DNA from: Clostridiaceae bacterium
GTDB taxonomy: Bacteria > Bacillota > Clostridia > Oscillospirales > Acutalibacteraceae
Direction: 5' to 3'
DNA: 38,631 nt
NCBI GenBank assembly: GCA_904501895.1
Contig: CAJGCX010000002.1
Coordinates: forward strand, 1 to 38,631
The notes under the pieces were generated by a model. The model was not told the origin of the DNA, did not search any database, and was given only the letters and a program-made list of their open reading frames with translations. Below, piece by piece: positions 8,360 through 16,481 of this stretch (position 1 is its first letter; every line of letters starts with the position of its first letter). Position numbers and translations under genes: made by a program.

Positions 8360-9712
8360 ATGAACAGACTTTTCGGCACTGACGGAGTACGAGGAATTGC
8401 AAATACTGAGCTTACTTGTGAGCTTTGTATGCAAATCGGCAGAGCAATAGCCCATATTCTGAGTGAAAACCTGAATGGTAAAAAACTCAGGGTGCTTATT
8501 GGAAAGGATACACGACTTTCGTCAGATATGCTTGAAAATGCTGTTTCAGCAGGTCTGTGTTCAGCTGGTGCTGATGTGTTGCAGTTGGGCGTTTTGCCTA
8601 CTCCTGCAGTGGCATATCTTGTCCGTGAATACGGTTGTGATGCAGGAATTATGATTTCAGCTTCACATAACCCTTATGAATATAACGGAATTAAAGTTTT
8701 CAAGTCAAACGGATACAAATTACCAGATGAGCTTGAAGAAAAAATCGAAGAAATCATTCCCCGTAATGTAACGGAATTTTCAACACCAATCGGTGAAAAA
8801 ATCGGTTGTGTAAAAAAATCTGAAAATGCTGTTGCAGATTATATAGAACATCTCGTGTCTGTAACTGATACGAATTTTAAAGGCTATAAAATAGCACTTG
8901 ATTGTGCAAATGGCTCGTCAAGTGTAACAGCAAAAGAGGTCTTTACCCGTCTTGGTGCAGAGGTTGTGGTAATCAATGCAACACCTGACGGAGTGAATAT
9001 AAACAAGAATTGTGGCTCAACACATATTGAAGCCTTGCAGAAATGCGTCTACGAAAATAATTGTGATTTAGGCTTTGCATTTGACGGTGATGCTGACAGA
9101 ATGCTTGCAGTCGATAATACAGGAAGTGTTGTTGATGGTGATAAATGTATCGCAATCTGTGCACAGCATTTAAAACAACTTGGAAAGCTTAAATGCAACA
9201 CTGTTGTTGTGACAGTTATGAGCAATTTTGGATTTTTCAGATTCTGTGATAAAAACGGAATAAAATGCGAAAAAACTAAGGTTGGTGACAGATTTGTCCT
9301 TGAAAAAATGAGTGAAAATGGCTTTTGCCTTGGTGGTGAGCAGTCAGGACACATAATATTTCTTGAACACGCTACAACAGGTGACGGTCAGCTTTCTGCA
9401 ATCAAGCTTTTAACAGCTTTAAAATTTTCAGGAAAAACACTTAAGGAATTAAGTGATGAAATTGAAGCCTATCCTCAGATGCTTATTAATGTGACTGTAT
9501 CTGACTTTGGTAAGGCACAATTTTCAAAGGATAAGGAAATACAGAATGCAATCAGGCAGGCTGAAAAAGAGCTCGGAGATGAAGCCAGGATTTTAGTCCG
9601 ACTTTCAGGTACAGAGCCTTTAGTCAGAGTAATGCTTGAGGGGAAAAATTCAGATAAAATAAACGAACTTGGCGAAAGTGTCGCACAAGTTATAAGAGAA
9701 AGGTTAGTATAA
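8360..9712 (+). CDS. glmM: Phosphoglucosamine mutase
   Basis: This 450-residue enzyme interconverts glucosamine-6-phosphate and glucosamine-1-phosphate, feeding UDP-GlcNAc and so peptidoglycan. It carries the alpha-D-phosphohexomutase signature ISASHNP with phosphoserine Ser102, the magnesium loop DGDADR (Asp242, 244, 246), the sugar-binding GGEQSGH segment, and the C-terminal phosphate-binding SGTEPLVRV. MNRLFGTDGVRG at the N-terminus and the length are typical of GlmM rather than phosphomannomutase. AAGGAG precedes the ATG. It follows ruvB by 12 bases and the methyltransferase starts one base after its stop. Confidence 0.96.
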   Translation: MNRLFGTDGVRGIANTELTCELCMQIGRAIAHILSENLNGKKLRVLIGKDTRLSSDMLENAVSAGLCSAGADVLQLGVLPTPAVAYLVREYGCDAGIMISASHNPYEYNGIKVFKSNGYKLPDELEEKIEEIIPRNVTEFSTPIGEKIGCVKKSENAVADYIEHLVSVTDTNFKGYKIALDCANGSSSVTAKEVFTRLGAEVVVINATPDGVNINKNCGSTHIEALQKCVYENNCDLGFAFDGDADRMLAVDNTGSVVDGDKCIAICAQHLKQLGKLKCNTVVVTVMSNFGFFRFCDKNGIKCEKTKVGDRFVLEKMSENGFCLGGEQSGHIIFLEHATTGDGQLSAIKLLTALKFSGKTLKELSDEIEAYPQMLINVTVSDFGKAQFSKDKEIQNAIRQAEKELGDEARILVRLSGTEPLVRVMLEGKNSDKINELGESVAQVIRERLV

Positions 9713-9713
9713 A

Positions 9714-10580
9714 ATGCGAGTTGCCGATAATTGGAAAGATTATGAACTTATTGACTGCTCTTGTGGTGAACGTCTTGAGCGCTGGGGCAATATTACTTTA
9801 ATTCGTCCTGACCCACAGGTAATCTGGAAAACAGAAAAGAAAAATCCTCTTTGGAAAAAGGCTGACGCTGTTTACCACCGTTCACAGACAGGTGGCGGAC
9901 AATGGGAAATCAGAAACAAAATCCCTGATTTCTGGACAATTAATTATCGCGATTTGACCTTTAATATAAAAACAATGGGATTTAAGCACACAGGTCTTTT
10001 CCCTGAACAGGCTGTGAATTGGGATTTGACTGCTGATATTATCAAAAACGCAGGCCGTGAGGTAAAGGTACTTAACCTTTTTGCATACACAGGTGGTGCA
10101 ACTGTTTCAGCACTTAAAGCAGGTGCTTCCGTTTGCCATGTTGATGCTTCAAAGGGTATGACCTTGTGGGCAAAGGAAAACGCAGCTTCATCAGGTGTTG
10201 CTGATAAGAGCGTTCGATGGATTGTTGATGATTGTATTAAATTTGTTCAGCGTGAAATCCGTCGTGGAAATAAGTACGACATTATCATTATGGACCCACC
10301 GTCATACGGCAGAGGCCCTGGTGGTGAGGTCTGGAAGCTTGAAAATGAGGTTTATGGCTTCGTTGAGCTTTGCAGTCAGGTGTTAAGTGATGACCCACTT
10401 ATGGTGCTTATTAATTCCTATACAACAGGACTCAGTCCATCAGTTATGGAATACATACTTGGTGCAGTTATTAAAAAGCGTTTCGGTGGTAAGGTAACGG
10501 GAAGTGAAATCGGACTTCGTGCTACTGAAAACGGACTTGTGCTTCCTTGTGGCGCAAGTGCTATTTGGAGTAAAGAATAA
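9714..10580 (+). CDS. SAM-dependent methyltransferase, RlmI-like, probably rRNA
   Basis: A 288-residue class I methyltransferase. Motif I is LNLFAYTGGATVSAL, the adenosine-contacting acidic residue is in CHVDASKG, and the catalytic-type motif IV is IMDPPSYGRG, as in RlmI/RlmL-type 23S rRNA cytosine and guanine methyltransferases. It lacks the N-terminal PUA domain of RlmI, and there is no FtsJ or membrane segment, so the substrate is uncertain. It begins one base after the glmM stop, and its TAA stop overlaps the ATG of ecfA1 by one base, so translation of the three is probably coupled. Confidence 0.83.
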   Translation: MRVADNWKDYELIDCSCGERLERWGNITLIRPDPQVIWKTEKKNPLWKKADAVYHRSQTGGGQWEIRNKIPDFWTINYRDLTFNIKTMGFKHTGLFPEQAVNWDLTADIIKNAGREVKVLNLFAYTGGATVSALKAGASVCHVDASKGMTLWAKENAASSGVADKSVRWIVDDCIKFVQREIRRGNKYDIIIMDPPSYGRGPGGEVWKLENEVYGFVELCSQVLSDDPLMVLINSYTTGLSPSVMEYILGAVIKKRFGGKVTGSEIGLRATENGLVLPCGASAIWSKE

Positions 10581-11431
10581 TGTCAATTATTGAATTTAAA
10601 AATGTAACATTCCGATATGATAGTGATGATGAGGGTGTTGTTTTAGCACCTGCTGTGAAGGATTTTTCACTCACAATCAACGAGGGTGAATTTATGGCTA
10701 TCCTCGGTCATAATGGCTCAGGTAAAAGTACACTTGCAAAGCTTGCAAACGGTCTTTTACTTCCTGAAAAGGGTGATGTTATCGTATCAGGAATGAATAC
10801 AAAAAATGAAGATGACGATATAAAAATAAAACAAACCGTTGGCGTTGTTTTTCAGAATCCTGATAATCAGATTGTTGCAACAATCGTTGAGGAGGATGTG
10901 GCATTTGGCCCTGAAAACCTTGGAGTTGAGCCTTCTGAAATTCGCAGACGAGTTGATGATTCCCTTAAAATCGTTGGAATGTATAAATATAAAAATCACG
11001 AACCACATAAGCTTTCAGGTGGTCAGAAGCAACGTGTTGCAATCGCAGGCATTATTGCTATGGAACCTCGTTGCATTATTCTTGACGAGCCTACTGCAAT
11101 GCTTGACCCTGAAGGCAGACGGGATGTAATGAATGCTATTAAACGACTTAATCGTGAGCTTGGTATCACAGTTGTTTACATAACTCATTATATGGAAGAG
11201 GCTTGTGAAGCAGATAGAATTGTTGTTATGGACGACAGTCGACTTCTTATGGACGGTACACCTAAAGAGGTTTTTGCAGATACAGAAAAAATCCGTAGTA
11301 TCGGTCTCGATGTGCCACAGACCTGTCAGCTTGCAAAAATGCTGAAATCTGACGGAATTAACCTTAAAAATGACTTGCTCAGCATTGACGAGTTAGTGGA
11401 AAATATAGATGATTTATTGAAAGGTCAGTAA
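10580..11431 (+). CDS. ecfA1: ECF transporter energizing ATPase EcfA1
   Basis: A 283-residue ABC ATPase of the CbiO type, one of two ATPases powering vitamin uptake by energy-coupling-factor transporters. Walker A is GHNGSGKST, the Q-loop is VFQNPDNQ, the signature is LSGGQKQR, Walker B is CIILDEPTAMLD, and the switch His is in THYMEEA. The C-terminal ~60 residues are the EcfA dimerization region. It is followed after two bases by ecfA2 and then ecfT, the canonical order. No substrate-binding S component is adjacent; the QueT gene at 24823 is a plausible client. Confidence 0.95.
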   Translation: MSIIEFKNVTFRYDSDDEGVVLAPAVKDFSLTINEGEFMAILGHNGSGKSTLAKLANGLLLPEKGDVIVSGMNTKNEDDDIKIKQTVGVVFQNPDNQIVATIVEEDVAFGPENLGVEPSEIRRRVDDSLKIVGMYKYKNHEPHKLSGGQKQRVAIAGIIAMEPRCIILDEPTAMLDPEGRRDVMNAIKRLNRELGITVVYITHYMEEACEADRIVVMDDSRLLMDGTPKEVFADTEKIRSIGLDVPQTCQLAKMLKSDGINLKNDLLSIDELVENIDDLLKGQ

Positions 11432-11433
11432 AA

Positions 11434-12300
11434 ATGTCCCACCTTAAAACAGAAAATTTAACATATACCTACGGTGAGGGCACTCCTTTTAAAATCACCG
11501 CACTTGACAATGTGAATATAGATTTGGAAAAAGGTGAGTTTGTAGCAATTATCGGCCATACAGGCTCCGGTAAAAGCACACTTGTTCAGCATCTTAACGG
11601 CCTGTTGAAGCCAACTAACGGTAAAATTTTTCTTGATGAGAAGAATATACACGATTCAAAATCTACCCTTTTTGATGCTCGTTTTCGTGTTGGACTTTGC
11701 TTTCAGTATCCTGAATATCAGCTTTTTGAGGAAACTGTTTATAAGGATATTGCCTTTGGTCCTACAAATATGGGTCTTTCAAAAACAGAAATTGATGAGA
11801 GAGTCAGAAATGCAGCAAAATATGTTGGTATTCCTGATGAAATGCTTGTAAAATCACCATTTGACCTTTCAGGTGGCGAAAAGAGACGAGTTGCTATTGC
11901 AGGTGTTATCTCAATGGAGCCTGAAATTCTCATTCTTGATGAGCCTACAAGTGGTCTTGACCCAAGAGGAAGAGAGCAGATTTTAGGCTTAATTAAGAAA
12001 TATCGTGAGCAGACAGGCAAAACTGTTATAATCGTTTCTCACAGTATGGATGATGTGGCAAGATACGCTACAAAGGTAATTGTTATGAATAGCTCAAAAG
12101 TGGAAATGTCAGGTACTGTTGATGAGGTTTTTGAAAAGGCTTCACGACTTCGTGAAATCGGACTTTCTGTGCCACAGATTACTGAAATTTTCATTAAGCT
12201 TCGTGAAAAGGGCTATAATGTCAGTGAAAAAATTTATACAGTTGAGCAGGGTTACTCTGAACTCAAAAAACTTTTTGAGGGGAGTGTGACAAATGATTAA
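11434..12300 (+). CDS. ecfA2: ECF transporter energizing ATPase EcfA2
   Basis: 288 residues, the second CbiO-type ATPase of the module, forming a heterodimer with EcfA1 on the cytoplasmic side. Walker A GHTGSGKST, Q-loop CFQYPEYQ, signature LSGGEKRR, Walker B ILILDEPTSGLD and switch His in SHSMDDVA are present. The gene overlaps ecfT by eight bases (ATGATTAA), so the ecfT start codon lies across its stop. Confidence 0.95.
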   Translation: MSHLKTENLTYTYGEGTPFKITALDNVNIDLEKGEFVAIIGHTGSGKSTLVQHLNGLLKPTNGKIFLDEKNIHDSKSTLFDARFRVGLCFQYPEYQLFEETVYKDIAFGPTNMGLSKTEIDERVRNAAKYVGIPDEMLVKSPFDLSGGEKRRVAIAGVISMEPEILILDEPTSGLDPRGREQILGLIKKYREQTGKTVIIVSHSMDDVARYATKVIVMNSSKVEMSGTVDEVFEKASRLREIGLSVPQITEIFIKLREKGYNVSEKIYTVEQGYSELKKLFEGSVTND

Positions 12301-13135
12301 GGATATCACAATCGGTCAGTATTTTCCCTTTAATTCCGTAATTCATCGTCTTGACCCAAGAACAAAGCTTTTATTCACCGTTGTTTTTATAATAATGGTG
12401 TTTGTATCAAATAATTTCATATCACTTTTCTTTAATCTTTTATTGTCAGCAGTTGTAATCGGACTTTCAAAAATTCCATTAAAAACTGTAATCAAGGGAT
12501 TAAAACCGATTTTACTCGTTGTAATTATCACATCAGTTTTACAGATTGCCTATGTTAAAACAGGAATTGTTCTCGTAGATTTCTGGAAAATACAAATCAC
12601 AAGTGGTGGTATTTTAACAGCAATTTTTATGGCAATCCGTATTTCCTTACTTATCGTAATGAGTACGATGCTTACTTATACAACTTCTCCGACCTCGCTT
12701 ACAAATGGTCTTGATAAAACCTTTGCACCATTTAAGAAAATCGGAATTGATTTTCACACTGTCACAATGATTATGACAATTGCACTTCGCTTTATCCCAA
12801 CTCTTATTGAAGAGGTTGATAAGATTATGAGTGCACAAAAAAGCCGTGGTGCATCCTTTGAACAGGGCAATATTATGAAACGAGCAAAAGCACTTATTCC
12901 TTTGTTCATTCCTTTACTATTCAACTCCATAAGACGTGCTTATGAGTTGGCAAATGCAATGACTTGTCGTTGCTATAACGGTGGACAAGGTAAAACTACT
13001 ATGAATGCACTGAAATTTGCAAAGCGTGATTATATGTCACTTCTCGTAATGGCATTTTTAATTGCAGGTGTTGTGGTGCTTAATATTTTCTGTGGTGAAT
13101 ATAATGCGGAATTTACTTTTAACCTTGCGATATAA
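12293..13135 (+). CDS. ecfT: ECF transporter transmembrane coupling protein EcfT
   Basis: A 280-residue integral membrane protein of the CbiQ/EcfT family that joins the ATPases to interchangeable S components. Several membrane helices are evident (about 25-55, 60-90, 100-125 and near the C-terminus). The two coupling-helix signatures contacting the ATPases are visible as SAQKSRGASF and ANAMTCRCY. GGGGAG precedes ATG 12293. Its 3' end overlaps truA by 32 bases. Confidence 0.94.
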   Translation: MIKDITIGQYFPFNSVIHRLDPRTKLLFTVVFIIMVFVSNNFISLFFNLLLSAVVIGLSKIPLKTVIKGLKPILLVVIITSVLQIAYVKTGIVLVDFWKIQITSGGILTAIFMAIRISLLIVMSTMLTYTTSPTSLTNGLDKTFAPFKKIGIDFHTVTMIMTIALRFIPTLIEEVDKIMSAQKSRGASFEQGNIMKRAKALIPLFIPLLFNSIRRAYELANAMTCRCYNGGQGKTTMNALKFAKRDYMSLLVMAFLIAGVVVLNIFCGEYNAEFTFNLAI

Positions 13136-13841
13136 TGGTACTGCATTTCACGGTTGGCAGCTTCAACCAAATGCAGTAACAGTTCAAGAGGAATTATGTA
13201 AGGCTTTTAAGTCTATAAGTGGTAATGACGAAAATATAATAGGCTGTAGCCGTACTGATGCAGGTGTTCATGCCAATATGTTCTGTTGCAACGTACGAAC
13301 AGAATGTAAGGTATCGGCTGAAAAAATTCCTGATGCTCTTAATTTCTATCTTCCACCTGAAATTTCAGTTTATGGTTGTGAAGAGGTGGATTATGACTTC
13401 CACGCAAGATATGATTGCAAGGGTAAGGAATATGTCTATTTAATATATAACGGTAAATACAGAAATCCTTTTTATGAAAATAAAGCATTGTTCTATCCGT
13501 TTCAATTAGATGTAGATATGCTTGATAAAGAGGCAAAGGATTTTGTAGGTACTCACGATTTTTCAGCATTTTGTAGTGCAGGAACTGAGGTTCACGACAA
13601 GATTCGTGAAATATACAATTGCACAGTTACACGAAAAGATGATATAGTTGAAATTCGTGTCAGCGGTAACGGATTCCTTTACAATATGGTTAGAATCATT
13701 GTGGGAACACTCCTTGATATTCAACGAGGAAAAATCGAAAAGGGAAGTATCCCTGAAATAATAAATAGTCGTGACCGTGAAAAATCAGGAGTAACTGTTG
13801 ATGGTTGTGGACTATATCTCAATAAAGTTTTTTATAATTAG
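13104..13841 (+). CDS. truA: tRNA pseudouridine(38-40) synthase TruA
   Basis: 245 residues; makes pseudouridine at positions 38-40 of the tRNA anticodon stem. The catalytic Asp52 lies in GCSRTDAGVHA, and the later FSAFCSAG and NGFLYNMVR segments are typical. I chose ATG 13104 because the protein then begins MRNLLLTLRYNGTAFHGWQ as the family does; the longer open frame from 13062 only reads the ecfT 3' end in another frame. The start lies inside ecfT (32-base overlap), so it is probably translated by coupling; only a weak GTGGTG is upstream. The ecfA1-ecfA2-ecfT-truA order is conserved in Firmicutes. Confidence 0.95.
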   Translation: MRNLLLTLRYNGTAFHGWQLQPNAVTVQEELCKAFKSISGNDENIIGCSRTDAGVHANMFCCNVRTECKVSAEKIPDALNFYLPPEISVYGCEEVDYDFHARYDCKGKEYVYLIYNGKYRNPFYENKALFYPFQLDVDMLDKEAKDFVGTHDFSAFCSAGTEVHDKIREIYNCTVTRKDDIVEIRVSGNGFLYNMVRIIVGTLLDIQRGKIEKGSIPEIINSRDREKSGVTVDGCGLYLNKVFYN

Positions 13842-13846
13842 AATGT

Positions 13847-15064
13847 GTGGTGAATAGGGTGGAAACAAAAAACAAAAGACCTGTTAAAAGAAATGTAAGG
13901 AAAAAGAAAAAGTCAATTACAATAAGCACTAAAAATGCAAAAACACTTAAGCTTCTTGCAATCATCTTTGTTGTGTTGTTGCTTATTGTCCTTGCAGCAG
14001 GACAGTTCGGTGGTGTAACATTTTCAACAATTACTGACCACATAAGAACTGCGGTTGCCGGTATTGGCTCAGGTGACGGCTATCCTTACAGAATGAATGG
14101 TATTGAAATTGGAGACGCAGGCGTTACAAATTCAGACCTGATTCTCGTTTATGACGATACCGTTAAGGTGCTTGACTCAACTGCAAAGGAAATTTCAAAT
14201 ATTCCTCATAAATATGACCATCCTATAATGAGCTGTAATAGTGGTAGAGCATTAATTTATGACGTGGGTGCAAAGCATTTCCGAGTTCAGTCAAAAACAA
14301 GAACACTTTATGAAAAAGAGCTTGATTACATAATTCTTACAGGTGCTATGGGTAAGGATGGTACTGTTGCGATAGCTTCAAGAGCAAGTGATGCACAGAG
14401 TATGCTTACTGTTTATGACTCCAATGAAAAGGAAATCTTTGTTTGGAAATGTGCAAAGGAAAATATCATTACCTGTGATGTTTCTGATAACGGAAAGCTT
14501 TTTGCAGTTTCTGTTCTCGGTGTTGACAATGGTTCAGTTTACTCAAAGGTTTATATTTTCAATAAACGTGATGCAGAGCCAAAAGCAACCTTTGAATATA
14601 AGGATAGCGCAGTTTCTTCCGTTCAATTCCTTTCAAATGAAACACTTTTTGTATTCGGCAATAACATCTGTCAGGTTATAAAGGGTGAAAAGGTAAAACA
14701 GGATATTGATGTTTCTGTAAATACACCGTATAAGCTTTATATTTCAGATAATAATACGGCAGTTGTTGTACTTTCAAAATATTCAAGTACAACACAGAAG
14801 ATTATTAAGGTTTATGATAAATCAGGCTCTGAGCTTTTCACTCAGGAAATTCATGGACTTATAAAATCTGTTTCAACTGACGGTAAATATACAGCAGTAC
14901 TTACTGATGAAAATGTACAGATTTACAATAAAAGAGGTAAGCTTACAGGGTCAGCGGTTGTAAATACCGACTCTGAAAAGGTTATGGTTTCCGGTAGAAA
15001 TACTTACGTTTATTCAGCAGATAAAATTGAACAGTTTTCATCCGTAAGTGATAATAAGGAATAA
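13847..15064 (+). CDS. DUF5711-like membrane-anchored protein, unknown function
   Basis: A 405-residue protein of unknown function. A strongly basic N-terminus (about 1-33, rich in Lys/Arg) precedes one hydrophobic helix (about 35-54), giving a cytoplasmic tail and a large extracytoplasmic domain. That domain has repeated short beta-strand units of the form LYDDTVKVLD / VYDSNEKEIF / VYDKSGSELF, suggestive of a WD40/PQQ-like beta-propeller. The layout fits DUF5711, as far as I recognise it. The start is uncertain: GTG at 13847, 13850 and 13859 are all in frame and none has a strong ribosome binding site. It lies five bases after truA and just before the CvpA-like gene. Confidence 0.7.
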   Translation: MVNRVETKNKRPVKRNVRKKKKSITISTKNAKTLKLLAIIFVVLLLIVLAAGQFGGVTFSTITDHIRTAVAGIGSGDGYPYRMNGIEIGDAGVTNSDLILVYDDTVKVLDSTAKEISNIPHKYDHPIMSCNSGRALIYDVGAKHFRVQSKTRTLYEKELDYIILTGAMGKDGTVAIASRASDAQSMLTVYDSNEKEIFVWKCAKENIITCDVSDNGKLFAVSVLGVDNGSVYSKVYIFNKRDAEPKATFEYKDSAVSSVQFLSNETLFVFGNNICQVIKGEKVKQDIDVSVNTPYKLYISDNNTAVVVLSKYSSTTQKIIKVYDKSGSELFTQEIHGLIKSVSTDGKYTAVLTDENVQIYNKRGKLTGSAVVNTDSEKVMVSGRNTYVYSADKIEQFSSVSDNKE

Positions 15065-15079
15065 TTAAGAGGTGACAAA

Positions 15080-15790
15080 ATGAGTATTATTTTAGATGTA
15101 ATTTTATTAACAGTACTTGTTGCATTTATCTTTACTGCAGCAAAAAAAGGCTTTATGCGTTCTCTTCTCGAACTCATTGCCGTAATTGTAGCACTTGTAA
15201 TGGCTTATCAGTTCAGCCCCGTTGTGGCACAAGCAGCCTATGATAATTTAGTTGAGGAAAGCCTTATTGAAACAGTACAGACACAGCTTGACGAAAACCT
15301 CAATATTTCTTCTTCAACAGAAAAGGCTGAATTGGTTCTTGAATCAGTTCCTTCATTTATGACATCTTTTGCTTCGTCTTTAGGGATTGAATTAGAAGAA
15401 GTAAAAACAAAAATCACTTCTGAAACATTTTCATCTGAAAACCTTGCAACTGAATTAGTAGTTAAGGTGGCACAGCCTATTGTTGTAGCAGCACTTACAG
15501 CACTTTTCTTCTTGCTCCTTTCAGCAGTTTTAATGTTTGCACTTAAATGGGTAGCAGGACTTTTGTCAAAGCTCTTCAAAATACCACTTCTTGGAACAGT
15601 TAATAAGATTCTCGGTGGTGTCCTTGGCGCATGCAAGGGCGTAATGGTAATAATCTTTATTTCAACACTTCTCAAGCTTATTTTTGCAGGTGGCGAAAGC
15701 GAGATTTCAACAATGGTAAATAGTTCTTATGTTATAGGACTTTTAGATAATATAAATCCATTTTTTGAATCATTAACAGAAATTTTCTGA
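15080..15790 (+). CDS. CvpA family membrane protein
   Basis: A 236-residue membrane protein of the CvpA (colicin V production) family. Two helices at the N-terminus contain the family-like segment AAKKGFMRSLLELIAVIVAL. An extracytoplasmic loop of about 80 acidic residues (about 55-130) follows, then two or three more helices (about 130-160 and 180-205) with a glycine-rich GTVNKILGGVLGACKG stretch between them. The molecular function of CvpA proteins in Gram-positive bacteria is not settled. AGAGGTG precedes the ATG. Confidence 0.82.
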   Translation: MSIILDVILLTVLVAFIFTAAKKGFMRSLLELIAVIVALVMAYQFSPVVAQAAYDNLVEESLIETVQTQLDENLNISSSTEKAELVLESVPSFMTSFASSLGIELEEVKTKITSETFSSENLATELVVKVAQPIVVAALTALFFLLLSAVLMFALKWVAGLLSKLFKIPLLGTVNKILGGVLGACKGVMVIIFISTLLKLIFAGGESEISTMVNSSYVIGLLDNINPFFESLTEIF

Positions 15791-15809
15791 GATAGAGGAG
15801 TAATACGTT

Positions 15810-16481
15810 ATGAGCGAGCAGAAGAAATCATTAAAAGAAAATTTAAATGAAATTTTCGACGGTTGTCTTACAATTCCCAATTTAATTTCAGTAATAAGAA
15901 TTTGTTTGATTCCTGTAATTGCAATTCTCTATTATAAGGGATATATCTGGTGGACAGTTTTTGTTATCTTTATTTCAGGACTTTCTGATGCAGTTGACGG
16001 AAAAATTGCAAGAAAGTATAATATGATTTCGAATTTAGGAAAGCTTCTTGACCCTGTTGCCGATAAGCTTACAATTTTTGCACTTGCAATTGTTCTTTTC
16101 CTTAAGTTTAAGGAAGCACAAAGCGAAGCTATGCAGTCATTTGCATGGGTGTTCTTACTTTTCATTATCAAAGACTTAGTTATGATTTTAGTAAGCATTT
16201 TCCTTATTGCAATTGGTACACGTCCTGTTGCAGCAGAAATCTGGGGTAAGCTTGCAACCTTCACATTCTACGCAGTTATGGTTGTGTTGATGGGATTTGG
16301 TCCTGAAATCGGTGCAATCAGCATGTATTATCCACAGTACGCACTTCCTGAATCGGTGATGTTTGTACTTGTTGTTATTGCTGTTGTACTTACATTTGTA
16401 GCATTCTTCAGCTATATCCCAAGTGTAATCAAGCAATTAAAAGAGCGTAAAAATATAATCAGTAAAGAGGACATAGAATGA
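15810..16481 (+). CDS. pgsA: CDP-diacylglycerol-glycerol-3-phosphate phosphatidyltransferase
   Basis: A 223-residue membrane enzyme that makes phosphatidylglycerol phosphate, the committed step to phosphatidylglycerol and cardiolipin. The CDP-alcohol phosphotransferase motif is complete: Asp60, Asp63-Gly64, Ala67-Arg68, Gly77, Asp81 and Asp85. Several membrane helices follow. An N-terminal tail of about 20 hydrophilic residues precedes the TIPNLISVIR start common to PgsA. Its stop overlaps the next gene's start as ATGA, so PgsA and the ClpE-like unfoldase should be translationally coupled. Confidence 0.93.
   Translation: MSEQKKSLKENLNEIFDGCLTIPNLISVIRICLIPVIAILYYKGYIWWTVFVIFISGLSDAVDGKIARKYNMISNLGKLLDPVADKLTIFALAIVLFLKFKEAQSEAMQSFAWVFLLFIIKDLVMILVSIFLIAIGTRPVAAEIWGKLATFTFYAVMVVLMGFGPEIGAISMYYPQYALPESVMFVLVVIAVVLTFVAFFSYIPSVIKQLKERKNIISKEDIE

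Noticed and set aside
13062..13103. Longer TruA start at 13062
   Set aside because: The extra 14 residues are the ecfT 3' end read in another frame and do not resemble a TruA N-terminus.
15238..15675. 145-codon minus-strand open frame opposite the CvpA-like gene
   Set aside because: It is antisense to a well-supported membrane protein gene, has no ribosome binding site that fits, and its composition is what the complement of that gene would give.
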